Position numbers and translations under genes: made by a program. From Shewanella livingstonensis (GTDB taxonomy: Bacteria > Pseudomonadota > Gammaproteobacteria > Enterobacterales > Shewanellaceae): a stretch of DNA of 64,000 bases. The stretch is from positions 2,552,001 through 2,616,000 of the forward strand of contig NZ_CP034015.1 of the NCBI RefSeq assembly GCF_003855395.1, given 5' to 3'. The notes below the pieces were generated by a model. The model was not told the DNA's origin and did no database searches. It worked only from the letters and a program-made list of their open reading frames with translations. Positions 8,407-18,158 of this stretch are shown here, piece after piece (position 1 is the stretch's first letter; every line of letters starts with the position of its first letter).

Positions 8407-11400
8407 TTAATCGTGACTCGGCTTAGGATCTCGTCGATGGATCCACATATACAACACCGGCAACACCAATAAAGTTAATAACGTGGACGAAATTATTCCA
8501 CCAATTACCACGGTTGCTAAAGGTCGTTGAACCTCTGCTCCTGTGCCGATATTAAGCGCCATAGGCACAAAACCTAAACTGGCGACTAATGCAGTCATTA
8601 ATACAGGGCGTAATCTAATATTAGCCCCATCGATAATAGCACTGCGTAAATCACCGGTTTCACTCCAGAGTTGACGAATAAACGTCACCAGCACTAAGCC
8701 GTTCAACACCGCAACACCAGAAAGCGCAATAAAACCAACCCCTGCGGATAAAGACAGTGGCATATCTCGTAACCAAAGTGACAACACACCGCCAGTAAGC
8801 GCCAGTGGCACGCCGGTAAAGATGATGAGCGAATCTTTAAACGAATTTAGCGCCATCATCAGTAAGCCAAAAATAATCAATAAGGTCACCGGGATCACGA
8901 CGGTCAATGTGTTACTGGCAGATTCTAGCTGTTCAAAGGTGCCACCAAAATCAAGCCAATATCCACTCGGTACATTAACATCAGAGCTTATACGTTGTTT
9001 AACTTCAGCGACAAAACTGCCAAGGTCGCGATCTCGCACATTCACGGTCACCACAATACTGCGTTTACCATTTTCTCGACTAATTTGAGCTGGCGAAGGC
9101 TTGGTTTCTATTGTTGCCACTTCATTTAACGGCACATAACCGCCATTGGGTAATGGCACTGGCAGATATTGCAGGTTGTCGATATCAACACGAATGGCTT
9201 CAGGTAAACGAACAACCAGCTCAAAATGTCGATCGCCCTGGTAGATTTGTCCTACCGTTTCACCGCCAATACTGGTCGCGACTAAATCTTGCAAAGCCGT
9301 GATGTTAAGGCCGTAGCGCGATAATGCCAGCCGCTTTGGCACAATCGATAACATCGGTAAACCCGTTACCTGCTCAATACTAATATCGGTAGCGCCTTCA
9401 ATACTCGACACCACTTGATTAATGTCATTGGCAGTTTGCAATAACTGGTCAAGGTCATCACCAAAGACTTTGATACCTAAATCAGCTCTAACGCCTGAAA
9501 TTAATTCGTTAAATCGCATTTGAATTGGTTGGGCAAACTCGTAGTTATTACCTGGTAATTCACGTAATGCCGCTTCTAACTCTTCAATTAAGTCGTTTTT
9601 AGGCTTGGTGGGATCGGGCCATTGCTCACGCGGCGCTAAAATAACAAAACTGTCGGCTATGTTGGGCGGCATAGGATCGGTGGCAACATCTGGCGTGCCA
9701 ATCTTGGCAAAGGTTTTAGCGACTTCCGGAAATTGCTGTAAGCGTTGTTCAATTTGCGCTTGCATGATTATCGCTTGTTCAAGCCCTGTGCCAGGAATGC
9801 GCATAGCATGCAAGGTAATGTCACCTTCATCAAGCTCTGGTACAAACTCCGATCCCATTTGAGTGAGTAACCAAAATGAAAGGGCAAATAATACCGTGGT
9901 GCATGACACAACAAGCCAGCGCCAATTGAGCACCCACTCCAATAATGGCCGATAAATCGCTTTGGCGCCGTTAATCAGCGGACTTTCTTTTTCACTGATT
10001 TTTCCGTGTAAAAACAACGCAACCGCGGCAGGTACGATAGTAATTGAAATCACCATCGCGGCTAATAACGCCATAATGACTGTGATGGCCATTGGGTGGA
10101 ACATTTTACCCTCAACACCCGACAGGCTGAAAATAGGGATGTACACCACAGTGATAATAGCCACACCAAACAAACTTGGGCGAATGACTTCAATCGTGGC
10201 ATCGACCACTAATCTTAATCGTTCTTTTAAGACTAAAAGTGCACCATTTTGTTGTTGAGCCAGCGATAAACGTCGCACACAGTTGTCGACAATAATCACC
10301 GCGCCATCGACAATGAGGCCAAAGTCCAGTGCGCCTAGGCTCATTAAATTAGCCGAAACACCGGTTTGCACCATGCCAGCTATGGTAGCAAGCATCGATA
10401 ACGGGATAACAGCCGCGGTAATCAACGCGGCGCGAATATTACCGACTAATAGAAACAGCACAATAATGACTAACAGTGCACCTTCTAACAGGTTGGTTTT
10501 TACCGTATCAATGGTTTTGTCGACGAGTGTGGTTCGGTTGTAAACCACATCGACCGTTACACCCTCGGGTAGTGATGGCTTAATCGCCTCTAGTTTTGCC
10601 GCAGCAGCTTGTGACACTGTCCGCGAGTTTTCACCAATGAGCATCATCGCCATGCCGAGCACGGTTTCTTGACCATTTCGAGTAGCAGCACCGGTACGCA
10701 GCTCTTTACCTATCGCCACTTCGGCAACATCACTAATTAATACCGGCTCTGTTCCTTGCAAGCCCACGACAATTTGTTCTATTTCTTCAATTGAACTCAG
10801 TTGCCCAGGCGAGCGAACTAACAGTTGTTGTCCATTTTTTTCGATGTATCCAGCTCCGCGATTACTATTGTTAGCGCGTAATGCTTCAGCCACACCTTCC
10901 ATAGACACGTCATGTTGCAATAACAGTCTTGGATCGGGTAATACATGATATTGCTTATTGAAACCGCCAAAGGTATTCACTTCCACAATGCCCTGAACTT
11001 GAGCTAATTGTGGTTTAATAATCCATTCTTGTACTTCACGAAGGGCAATGGCATCCCAAGCAGAACCATCTTGTTGAGTGGCTCCCGGTAAAGCATCAAT
11101 CGTGTACATAAAAATTTCGCTTAACCCTGTCGCGATAGGCCCCATAATGGGTTCTATCCCCACAGGCAGCTGACCTTTAACAGAGCTCAAGCGTTCATTA
11201 ATCAAATTACGCGCGAAATAAATGTCAGTACCATCTTCAAACACCACGGTGACTTGAGATAATCCGTAACGAGAAATTGAACGGCTATAACTTAAGTGCG
11301 GTACGCCATAGAGCGCAGACTCAACCGGGAAGGTGATCCGCTGCTCAATTTCTAATGGCGAAAAGCCCGGCGCTTCAGTATTGATTTGTACTTGAACATT

Positions 11401-11529
11401 GGTGATGTCGGGCACAGCATCAATGGGTAAACGCTGATAACTCCAAAAACCCACACCGATTAACACTAAGATCATTGCGAGCATTAGCAGGCGTCGTTCT
11501 ACAGAGAAACGAACAATTTTTTCAAACAT
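8407..11529 (-). CDS. czcA: heavy-metal efflux RND pump, CzcA/CusA family
   Basis: This 1040-residue inner-membrane RND transporter has the usual length for the heavy-metal group. It begins MFEKIVRFSVERRLLMLAM, contains the proton-relay helix GALDFGLIVDGAVIIVDNCVRR in transmembrane segment 4 (the DFGxxxDGA pattern of HME-RND pumps), and has the repeated periplasmic halves and twelve membrane helices. It exports a divalent or monovalent metal cation across both membranes with the adaptor and outer-membrane partner encoded just upstream. The ATG at 11529 has GGAGAAAC before it and lies 11 bases after the adaptor stop. Metal specificity is not certain: the His-rich adaptor favours Zn/Co/Cd (Czc) over Cu/Ag. 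Confidence 0.93.
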   Translation of the reverse strand: MFEKIVRFSVERRLLMLAMILVLIGVGFWSYQRLPIDAVPDITNVQVQINTEAPGFSPLEIEQRITFPVESALYGVPHLSYSRSISRYGLSQVTVVFEDGTDIYFARNLINERLSSVKGQLPVGIEPIMGPIATGLSEIFMYTIDALPGATQQDGSAWDAIALREVQEWIIKPQLAQVQGIVEVNTFGGFNKQYHVLPDPRLLLQHDVSMEGVAEALRANNSNRGAGYIEKNGQQLLVRSPGQLSSIEEIEQIVVGLQGTEPVLISDVAEVAIGKELRTGAATRNGQETVLGMAMMLIGENSRTVSQAAAAKLEAIKPSLPEGVTVDVVYNRTTLVDKTIDTVKTNLLEGALLVIIVLFLLVGNIRAALITAAVIPLSMLATIAGMVQTGVSANLMSLGALDFGLIVDGAVIIVDNCVRRLSLAQQQNGALLVLKERLRLVVDATIEVIRPSLFGVAIITVVYIPIFSLSGVEGKMFHPMAITVIMALLAAMVISITIVPAAVALFLHGKISEKESPLINGAKAIYRPLLEWVLNWRWLVVSCTTVLFALSFWLLTQMGSEFVPELDEGDITLHAMRIPGTGLEQAIIMQAQIEQRLQQFPEVAKTFAKIGTPDVATDPMPPNIADSFVILAPREQWPDPTKPKNDLIEELEAALRELPGNNYEFAQPIQMRFNELISGVRADLGIKVFGDDLDQLLQTANDINQVVSSIEGATDISIEQVTGLPMLSIVPKRLALSRYGLNITALQDLVATSIGGETVGQIYQGDRHFELVVRLPEAIRVDIDNLQYLPVPLPNGGYVPLNEVATIETKPSPAQISRENGKRSIVVTVNVRDRDLGSFVAEVKQRISSDVNVPSGYWLDFGGTFEQLESASNTLTVVIPVTLLIIFGLLMMALNSFKDSLIIFTGVPLALTGGVLSLWLRDMPLSLSAGVGFIALSGVAVLNGLVLVTFIRQLWSETGDLRSAIIDGANIRLRPVLMTALVASLGFVPMALNIGTGAEVQRPLATVVIGGIISSTLLTLLVLPVLYMWIHRRDPKPSHD

Positions 11530-11540
11530 GGTGTTTCTCC

Positions 11541-12488
11541 TTAATGATGATGGGCAGCTGCTGACTTTTCGATATCGGCTTTAATAAGGTAGCTGTTTTC
11601 AGCGACATATTGCTCACCTAATGCCAATCCAGAGATCACTTGAGTGTATCTGTCGTCACTGTGTCCCAATGTGATAGGTCTTAACTCGTAGCGTTCACCT
11701 TGCTTAATAAACACCACTTGTTGATTGTCGATTTGCTGAATTGCCTCGTTTACCACCAACAGTGGCACAGGTATTTCATCTACGGCGATATTGACCGACA
11801 GCATGTCACCCGGCACAAACTGACCCTGTTGATTGTCAATTTTTACTCTTGCGTGAGTGACTGCGTGTGCATCCGTTGAGGGTAATAAATGACTGATTTT
11901 GCCTTTAAAGGTTTGATGATTGCCATGCAAAGTAGCCGATTGACCGACGTGTACTTTGCTGCGATCCATTGGGAAGATGTTTATCTCAGCCCAAAGCACA
12001 TCGTGATTAACGATTAACATTAACGATTTATCGTCCGTAGTTTGACCGATATTGACGTATTGCGCTTGTATCACTCCAACGATTGGCGCTTTGATAGTAT
12101 AAGGTTGTAGGCTGTCATTCGACTCCACTTTGGCAACATTTGCGCCTTTAGCAACAGTATCGCCAAGGGTGACATACAGCTCTGTGACGACGCCAGGGAA
12201 TCGTGCACTGATGTTGGCAGTGTTATTTGGTGCAACGCTGACCTTAGCAAACGCGCGAATGGTTTTTTCAATCGTCCCAGATGTCACCTCTGCGGTGTTA
12301 ATACCAATACGTTGGGCAATATCCGCATCAATTTCGGCATGTCTAACACCTTCTTCGTCATGACCATGCTCATCTTTGTTTTGCTGTTTTTCATGAACAT
12401 CATGTTCATCATGCCCATGTTCGTCTGAACCCCAAGCTGCGTAAGGAAATGCCAATATCAGGCAAAGTAGTAATGTGATATTTTTCAT
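11541..12488 (-). CDS. czcB: RND efflux periplasmic adaptor subunit, CzcB-like
   Basis: This 315-residue membrane-fusion protein has a signal peptide ending near AAWGS. Directly after it comes a His/Asp/Glu-rich stretch (residues about 22-48, repeats of DEHGHDEH type) likely to bind metal in the periplasm. It then has the lipoyl-like barrel (TIKAPIVGVIQAQYVNIGQ) and beta-barrel domains, and a C-terminal AAHHH tail. The family bridges the inner-membrane pump and the outer-membrane channel. The coiled-coil hairpin appears short, as usual for the CzcB/CusB type. It lies between czcC-like and czcA-like genes in one operon. Confidence 0.9.
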   Translation of the reverse strand: MKNITLLLCLILAFPYAAWGSDEHGHDEHDVHEKQQNKDEHGHDEEGVRHAEIDADIAQRIGINTAEVTSGTIEKTIRAFAKVSVAPNNTANISARFPGVVTELYVTLGDTVAKGANVAKVESNDSLQPYTIKAPIVGVIQAQYVNIGQTTDDKSLMLIVNHDVLWAEINIFPMDRSKVHVGQSATLHGNHQTFKGKISHLLPSTDAHAVTHARVKIDNQQGQFVPGDMLSVNIAVDEIPVPLLVVNEAIQQIDNQQVVFIKQGERYELRPITLGHSDDRYTQVISGLALGEQYVAENSYLIKADIEKSAAAHHH

Positions 12489-12533
12489 AATCTAATTTGT
12501 TCCATTATCTTAAAAACGTAAGCATCAAACGGA

Positions 12534-13811
12534 TTAATGGGTTGCTAATGATTGCGCAGTTAATTGCTCAATCATGGCCTGGTTTAAGAGCACTGAGGTT
12601 GCCGCATCAATTAGTGATAAACGCGCATCAAGTAGTTCTTGTTGTGCCAAGACTAAGTCTGCATAGCGATAACGGCCTTTTTGATAGCTTTGCTGGGTGT
12701 AGGTTAATGATTCAGTGAGCAACGGAATAATGTTTTGTTGAAGGCTTTTTACGGCGTTGACTTGCTGCTCACGACTGCGATAAGACTGAAATAATCGCGT
12801 GCGCAACGCGACAAGCAATGCGGCTTTTTCGACACTCACTTCATTTATCGCCGCGTTTGCCGATTGCAGGTTGCCACGGTTTCGCTGACCTGCAAATAAT
12901 GGCATTGAAAACCCCACCATTAAGGCATTGTCACCGTTAGGTTGCGTATGCTTTATCCCAACTTGCCAACGAATATCGGCAGTGGACTGGCTTTTGGCGA
13001 ATTGCCATTCAGCTTCACGAATACGCTCTTGGCTGGCATACATCTCAATGGCCGGTGATGCTTCAACTCGTTGATACAATGAGTCAAAAGATTCAACGGA
13101 GTTAAATGCAAACAAATTTCCACTGACGTGTTCAAAAGTTGGCTGTTGCTGGCCCATATAGCTTGCTAACAACATTTTTTGGCTATCAAGTCGTGCAGAT
13201 AACTCGGCAGTAACAAGTTGGGCATTCAACATACTCGCCTTGGCCCGTAATGCATCAACCTTTGCCGTAGCGCCTTTATTCACCCGGTTTTGGATTTGCT
13301 GATAAGTGGTGTTGGCTAAATCGGCTGCATCTTGTGCCAGTTGATGTTTTTGTTGTAGCGCCAACGTGGTAATGAAAACCTGAGTCATTTCACCTAATAA
13401 ATCCAATGACACCGCTTTTCTTTGTGCTTCTACATAGGCGTAACTGGTATCAACAATATTGGTGCGCGCCGCTCGTTTATCACCAAGCTCAATTAAAGAC
13501 GACAGTGCTAATGTCATTTCTATGGCACTTAACCCTGAATAATCACCGGTGCCCAGGATGTTTTCTGCCTCAATGGCTAGTTCATAAGCAGCGGCTTGAT
13601 CGGCGCTTAAACGTTGGCCGTCTAATGCCTGTTCGCGCCATTTAAACACGTGTAACTGTGGATGACGCTGTAAGGTCATTTTCGCGGCGGTGTCTAAGGA
13701 CAAAAATTGCGTGTCTGTTTGTGCGTTTGCGTTAGTTATCAGCAAAAATGATAACGACACTGCGCAACTGCGTAAAAATATTTTACGTAGCAAGGAGTAA
13801 TGAATAAACAT
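12534..13811 (-). CDS. czcC: TolC-family outer-membrane channel, CzcC-like
   Basis: This 425-residue protein has a signal peptide (LSFLLITNANAQ) and two outer-membrane efflux protein repeats rich in heptads and Gln/Ala. These include LDTAAKMTLQRHPQL at the start and VGFSMPLFAGQRNRGNLQSA midway, where the PLF-G motif is typical of TolC-like channels. It would form the outer-membrane exit duct for the RND pump encoded downstream. The gene is first of the three structural genes (C-B-A order, as in czc operons). A 46-base gap separates it from the adaptor. Confidence 0.9.
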   Translation of the reverse strand: MFIHYSLLRKIFLRSCAVSLSFLLITNANAQTDTQFLSLDTAAKMTLQRHPQLHVFKWREQALDGQRLSADQAAAYELAIEAENILGTGDYSGLSAIEMTLALSSLIELGDKRAARTNIVDTSYAYVEAQRKAVSLDLLGEMTQVFITTLALQQKHQLAQDAADLANTTYQQIQNRVNKGATAKVDALRAKASMLNAQLVTAELSARLDSQKMLLASYMGQQQPTFEHVSGNLFAFNSVESFDSLYQRVEASPAIEMYASQERIREAEWQFAKSQSTADIRWQVGIKHTQPNGDNALMVGFSMPLFAGQRNRGNLQSANAAINEVSVEKAALLVALRTRLFQSYRSREQQVNAVKSLQQNIIPLLTESLTYTQQSYQKGRYRYADLVLAQQELLDARLSLIDAATSVLLNQAMIEQLTAQSLATH

Positions 13812-13879
13812 GAGTAGTTAAACCCTTTAATCAACTAAATAGGTGTGGCCGTTTTTTACGGTCGATAGTGAGTTAAAGG

Positions 13880-14287
13880 TTAAGCAATTGGCGGGCGGTA
13901 GATATTATTGGCAACAATAATGATTTTAGAATCGCTGAGATTAATGCCATGACCCACAATCAAACTGAGCTGAGCAGCGTGGGACTGAACATCAAGCCAA
14001 GGCGGAAAATATTGGCAACAACTGCAATGTTCACACAGCTCGATACACGTGTCGTGTTCAGATTCGATAAGGTTGAGGCTGTAACATCCCTCAATTTTTG
14101 TATCAGAGTCAGTGAGTTGATAAGGTTCGCTCGCTGTTGTGTAAGACTCATGATAATGATCACTATCACGATCGTCACAAACAGAAAAGGGCACTGAAAC
14201 GATTTGAATAAAGAAAAACAGGCCCAAAATTGCACAGAGCAATTGAGACTTGTTGATTGCTTTATATATCGTTATGAGTGTATTCAA
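13880..14287 (-). CDS. small Cys/His-rich CzcI-like protein
   Basis: This 135-residue protein has an N-terminal hydrophobic segment (residues about 16-33, likely signal or anchor). A region rich in Asp, His and Cys follows: CDDRDSDHYHES, then CIELCEHCSCCQYFPP with five Cys. It ends NNIYRPPIA; an RPP near the C-terminus is common in the small proteins (CzcI, DUF2946-like) that precede heavy-metal RND operons. It probably sits in the periplasm or inner membrane and binds or senses the exported metal. The position 68 bases upstream of the CzcC-like gene on the same strand supports this. Family assignment is by pattern and context only. Confidence 0.6.
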   Translation of the reverse strand: MNTLITIYKAINKSQLLCAILGLFFFIQIVSVPFSVCDDRDSDHYHESYTTASEPYQLTDSDTKIEGCYSLNLIESEHDTCIELCEHCSCCQYFPPWLDVQSHAAQLSLIVGHGINLSDSKIIIVANNIYRPPIA

Positions 14288-14558
14288 CCTGACTCTATTT
14301 ATGTTATTTAACGTGTATTAATGATGTGTTTGTTTTACGCTAATGCGTTCGGCAAATTGTAGCATCAATAAGCTCAATTCTGTAATCAGATTTACAATCG
14401 AATTTTTCAATAAAGATCTTATTATCAAGCAGATGTGTTGATAATTATTCGTTACAGATTAGTTAACTGGCTGTTTCTCTATTCACGATAAATTTCAGTT
14501 ATAGTATTAGGCTAAATGAATAAACCAGATAATGTGCCAAATCAAAAGGACTTAGTCG

Positions 14559-16316
14559 ATGCCGGGTAAAAAAATCTCCGTAATACTCCCTCTGTTGATG
14601 TTGATGCCAATCACGGCTTCGGCCAGTTCATGGGTTGATATTAGTAATCAATACACCAATAAACAAATTCAGATAACAAGTCAGTTTCAACCAGAAATGG
14701 CTAGCTCTATTGGCATAATAGAAGCTGATAACCTGTGTAGCAGTATTACAAAAGCACAACAAGATAAGTATATTCAAACGCTTAATAACAGTAAAAAAAC
14801 CTTATTAAAAGCGCTTGAAACAGAAACTCTTTTGCCAGTGCGCCAAGATCTTAATATAATTATCGATAATATTGATCAGAGCATTGCCTCTGGTAAGTTA
14901 GACGATAAATATATGCTGCCTTGGGTTGATGTCCCGTTAATCATTTTTAGTGGGGTGTCGGCATTACTCGACGAGCAAATGCCTGATTCGCGCAAACAAG
15001 CTGCAATGACACGTTTGGCCTGTTATGTCGGTAACGAAGGCCAGGTAGCATTAACAGAACAAGCTAAAACGTTGTTTGAAACGGCGTTAAGCAATAAATC
15101 ATTGCTCGGCCCAACTAAAGAAGAAGTTGAGCAAGCATTAGCCAGAACAGACACCTTGCTCCAGGGTTTACAGCAGTTATTTGACAGTAATAAATTCACT
15201 AAAGCCAATGACAATATGTTGTTGTTAACACAACAAATTGAAGATTATCGTCAATGGGCTGAAAAAACGGTTATCCCTAATACTCGTGATGACTTTAGAT
15301 TACCCGCTGAAATTTATGCTTTAAATCTTAAAACAGTCGGCATAGATATCGCACCCGAGTTATTAATAGAGCGAGCGAAAGCAAGCTACATGATCACCAA
15401 AGCCAACATGCAAGCATTAGCGCCGTTAGTGGCCGCAAAGTTTGACATGCCATCCAGTGACTATCGTGATGTGATAAGAGCGCTTAAAAAGCAATCGTTG
15501 TCTAATGATAAAATTGAGAATCACTACCGCGAAATTAACACAAAATTGGAAGCTATTATTACCGAAAAGGCCGTTGTCGACTTACCTAAACGCAATATGA
15601 TAATGCGTCTTGCAAGCGATGCAGAAGCTGCGGGCAGTCCGGCGCCTCATATGTTGCCACCCCCGTTTATTGGTAACACTGGCGAACAAGGTCAATTTGT
15701 ACTGACCACGGGCAACCCCGCGTTAAGCGGCGATTCAGCCTATGACGACTTTAACTTTGACGCAGTAGCTTATACATTAAGTGCGCACGAAGGCAGGCCA
15801 GGCCATGAGCTACAATTTGCGGTAATGCTAGAGCAGGGTGTGTCATTAGCCCGAGTGTATTATGCGTTTAATAGCGTTAACGTTGAAGGTTGGGCACTCT
15901 ATGCAGAAGCAGAAATGCTGCCATACCTACCGATTGAAGGCCAATTGATAGCATTGCAACATCGCCTATTACGTAATGCCCGAGCCATGTTAGACCCGAT
16001 GCTCAACTTAGGCTTAACCACTAAAGAGCAAGCTTATAATCTGCTCAGTAATGATGTGGTTTTTTCAAAAGCGGCAGTAAAACAAGAAGTCGATCGTTAT
16101 ACCATGCGTATGCCGGGACAGGCGGGCAGTTACTTCTATGGTTTATCGCGATTACTTGAAATCAGAGCCGATGTAGAATTAGCCCTAGGTGATAAGTTCG
16201 ACCGTTTAGCGTTTAATAACTTTGTATTAGAGCAAGGGTTAATTCCACCAAAGCTTATGGCAGAAGCAGTGAAACAACACTTTTTAACGCCATTACCAGC
16301 GGTAACTACGAAATAA
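14559..16316 (+). CDS. DUF885 family protein, probable secreted metallopeptidase-like
   Basis: This 585-residue protein carries an N-terminal signal peptide (VILPLLMLMPITASASS). The DUF885 hallmark motifs follow one another: LSAHEGRPGHELQF (an HExxxxHE arrangement suited to metal binding), then VNVEGWALYAEAEM, and late RMPGQAGSYFYG. The family is about 550-600 residues, so this is full length. It is predicted periplasmic or secreted. Members are annotated as putative M32-like carboxypeptidases, but activity is rarely shown. It is transcribed divergently from the metal-efflux operon across a 271-base gap with no other visible link. Confidence 0.85.
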   Translation: MPGKKISVILPLLMLMPITASASSWVDISNQYTNKQIQITSQFQPEMASSIGIIEADNLCSSITKAQQDKYIQTLNNSKKTLLKALETETLLPVRQDLNIIIDNIDQSIASGKLDDKYMLPWVDVPLIIFSGVSALLDEQMPDSRKQAAMTRLACYVGNEGQVALTEQAKTLFETALSNKSLLGPTKEEVEQALARTDTLLQGLQQLFDSNKFTKANDNMLLLTQQIEDYRQWAEKTVIPNTRDDFRLPAEIYALNLKTVGIDIAPELLIERAKASYMITKANMQALAPLVAAKFDMPSSDYRDVIRALKKQSLSNDKIENHYREINTKLEAIITEKAVVDLPKRNMIMRLASDAEAAGSPAPHMLPPPFIGNTGEQGQFVLTTGNPALSGDSAYDDFNFDAVAYTLSAHEGRPGHELQFAVMLEQGVSLARVYYAFNSVNVEGWALYAEAEMLPYLPIEGQLIALQHRLLRNARAMLDPMLNLGLTTKEQAYNLLSNDVVFSKAAVKQEVDRYTMRMPGQAGSYFYGLSRLLEIRADVELALGDKFDRLAFNNFVLEQGLIPPKLMAEAVKQHFLTPLPAVTTK

Positions 16317-16390
16317 AAAGTGGCAAGTGCCAAGTAACAAGTAAAACAGATCTCATAACTGTTTTTTTATTGTCATAAAAAGAGATTAAC

Positions 16391-16428
16391 AATCCGATTC
16401 AAATGTGATTTGAATCGGATTTTTCTTT
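16391..16428. terminator. bidirectional terminator between convergent genes
   Basis: A perfect 14-base-pair stem (AATCCGATTCAAAT and ATTTGAATCGGATT) with a GTG loop is followed by TTTTCTTT. It sits between the convergent DUF885 and flavin-reductase genes and should serve the DUF885 transcript; A-rich sequence on the other side could serve the minus strand. Confidence 0.88.
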
Positions 16429-16442
16429 GTCAAACCTAGGCA

Positions 16443-17051
16443 CTATTTTTTAGCGTAAGGTAAACGAGCCAGCTTAGTCGTTGCGTGATAACTATCAAGC
16501 CCAGTGATTGCAACGGTATCGATGGCGTGTAAATCAATAAATCCATCTGCTTCAACGGCGTTATCATCTACATACACATCCATTATTTCACCTATAACGA
16601 ACTCAGTACCATTAATGGCTAAATGTTGATGTTCAACCAGTTTGACTGAATATTTAAGACGACTTTCCTTTACAAAAGGTGCAGTAAAATTATTTAAGTA
16701 CTCTGGTGTTAGTCCTGTTGCCTCAAATTCAGACTGATCTTTATCGTAACGGGCAGAGGTTTGATGAGCCTGTTCATAAATTGCTTGATTGACCTGATTA
16801 ATGGTGTAGCAGCCAGTTTGTAAAATATTTTCAAAAGTATGGCGAGGCACACTATGAGGGCGGATTATCATACCGACCAGCGGCGGATTAGCACCTAAAT
16901 GTATAACCGAGCTAACAATAGACAAGTTAGTATTGCCTTGTGAGTCTTGTGTACCTATTAAGTTAGCACTTTTAAAACCTGAAAGAGAATTGATAAAATG
17001 CGTTCGAGTATGTTTTTCAAGTGCGTCGATACGCTCTTTAGTAAATTGCAT
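16443..17051 (-). CDS. flavin reductase-like FMN-binding protein
   Basis: This 202-residue protein is typical of the flavin reductase-like domain family. An early NLSIVSSVIHLGANPPLVGMII and RHTFENILQTGCYTINQVN match the split-barrel flavin site, where a conserved Asn/Thr-Xn-NP-Pro pattern contacts FMN. The later part (VIGEIMDVYVDDN, TVAITGLDSYHATTKLARLPYAKK) is the usual C-terminal end of this subgroup. It likely reduces or binds FMN in the cytoplasm; the physiological partner is unknown. An AAAGGA ribosome site precedes the ATG. No operon neighbours. Confidence 0.85.
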   Translation of the reverse strand: MQFTKERIDALEKHTRTHFINSLSGFKSANLIGTQDSQGNTNLSIVSSVIHLGANPPLVGMIIRPHSVPRHTFENILQTGCYTINQVNQAIYEQAHQTSARYDKDQSEFEATGLTPEYLNNFTAPFVKESRLKYSVKLVEHQHLAINGTEFVIGEIMDVYVDDNAVEADGFIDLHAIDTVAITGLDSYHATTKLARLPYAKK

Positions 17052-17116
17052 TAAAAATCCTTTGCGCGATTGCGTTATAAAACCGTGGTTACTGTCATTT
17101 AATAAATGGTTTTATG

Positions 17117-17385
17117 CTAGGGCCTGTTGATCTTTCAAGGTTATTTTTGCAGCGAATTGTTGGCCATTTGTACAAGGCAGAGACTTTGAGGTGTAGTTAT
17201 TCTACATAAAAAGTCGATAACACAGTAAAAATGGCCAACAAACGCTGCCCGAAGGGTTCGGCTAAAAACGTTTTACTCTTTGTTGAATGCATTTTGCTTA
17301 GATGACTAGGCATCAATCCATTCGCCTCGATTAAAACGTTTTTAACTCGAACAAAATTCAACCAGCAAAGATCAACAGGCCCTAG
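17117..17385. repeat. MITE-like element with 19-base terminal inverted repeats
   Basis: The 269-base segment is bounded by perfect inverted repeats CTAGGGCCTGTTGATCTTT (17117-17135 and 17367-17385). An inner inverted pair lies at about 17150-17169 and 17229-17248 (GCAGCG...TTGTTGGCCATTT). The outermost CTAG on each side could be a 4-base target duplication or part of the repeat. No open frame of convincing coding character lies inside. The structure fits a non-autonomous miniature transposable element. It separates the flavin reductase gene from the decayed gene fragments to the right. Confidence 0.75.
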
Positions 17386-17522
17386 ACACGTTAATTGCCA
17401 GCAATTGAAATACATTCAAACAAACAGGCATATTCAATACACTCTTATTTACGACAAAGGGTAACAAATGGATCTATTATGTATTTTATTTTGTGTCGAT
17501 TAACACAGTGTATTAATTTAAC

Positions 17523-17819
17523 GTGTTATGACCTCTAGCAGCAAGAAATGACCGTAACGCTTCAGGACTTCGATTTAATAACCGTTCGATTGAAAATAGC
17601 ACCGCATCAATTACCTCAATAGACTTTTAAAATTCACCTAAGCTAAAAGCAACATGCGAATCTGAGCCCATAACGAGTGAACCACCGGCGTCTTTAACTG
17701 TATTGTTGATGTCAGTACATTTACATAGGCTACCTTTTCGTTAGGTCATAAATGATGAGTTATTTATTTCCAACGCGATATTACCGCAGTTGATTAATGC
17801 TTTAGTGTGCGCTTGTGTC
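17523..17819 (-). pseudogene. 3' fragment of a PHP-domain phosphatase (YcdX-like)
   Basis: Minus-strand translation gives ALINCGNIALEINNSSFMT, a stop, then [21 protein letters not shown], a second stop, then VIDAVLFSIERLLNRSPEAL. All three pieces are in one frame and match the C-terminal third of the YcdX/PHP phosphatase family, where the ALEINNSS and GSDSH motifs carry metal ligands. Two in-frame TAA codons and the loss of the N-terminal two thirds make this a dead fragment. It continues in the same frame from the xylB fragment at 17820-17941, as if a deletion had joined the two. Confidence 0.8.
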
Positions 17820-17941
17820 TTGTTCAGGCCACTGTGGTTGTGGTCGAGATTAGTCAGTACCGAACTTGTTTGTGATAGCAGTGTGTCATTGCCATCTAAA
17901 AAAATTACCTTTATACAACACGTGGCTAAGTCGATGCCAAG
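17820..17941 (-). pseudogene. xylB: 5' fragment of a second xylulokinase gene
   Basis: Minus-strand translation gives LGIDLATCCIKVIFLDGNDT and then LLSQTSSVLT. This aligns with the N-terminus of the intact xylB at 25778 (LGIDLGTSCVKVIILDNNDQ, LLAQASSALT). Similarity ends after about 30-40 codons and runs in frame into a PHP-phosphatase fragment. The start codon is lost. The upstream DNA, including a perfect LacI-type operator at 17980-17993, is also similar to the xylB promoter. This is a decayed paralogous copy. Confidence 0.85.
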
Positions 17942-17979
17942 TTAAACAATTTAATTCAATGTTAAATTTCGTTGCGTTT

Positions 17980-17993
17980 TGTTAGCGCTAACA
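17980..17993. promoter_or_regulatory. LacI-type operator TGTTAGCGCTAACA (relict promoter copy)
   Basis: A perfect 14-base palindrome identical to those at 25810-25823 and 19898-19911. It lies between the xylB fragment (minus) and the dehydrogenase fragment and sugar porter (plus). The sequence around it is similar to the intact xylB/dehydrogenase promoter. The site is fully conserved although the flanking genes are broken, so it probably still controls the transporter at 18343. The reader is inferred to be the LacI-family protein at 27202. Confidence 0.85.
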
Positions 17994-18158
17994 TTATCAT
18001 TGGATTTTAAAACGACCAAGTGTATTTTATGTCATCGCTTTGAAGGTGTTGTGATCAACAATTACCCTAAATGTGCAATGTGCACAAAAATATCGATGTT
18101 AAATTGACTGTTTTGTGATGCGTTGAAGCCACTTAGAATCAATAAAAGGAAAGTGTAA

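Noticed and set aside
17197..17415. 72-residue minus-strand frame
   Set aside because: It is made from the MITE-like element at 17117-17385 and has no ribosome site or family likeness.
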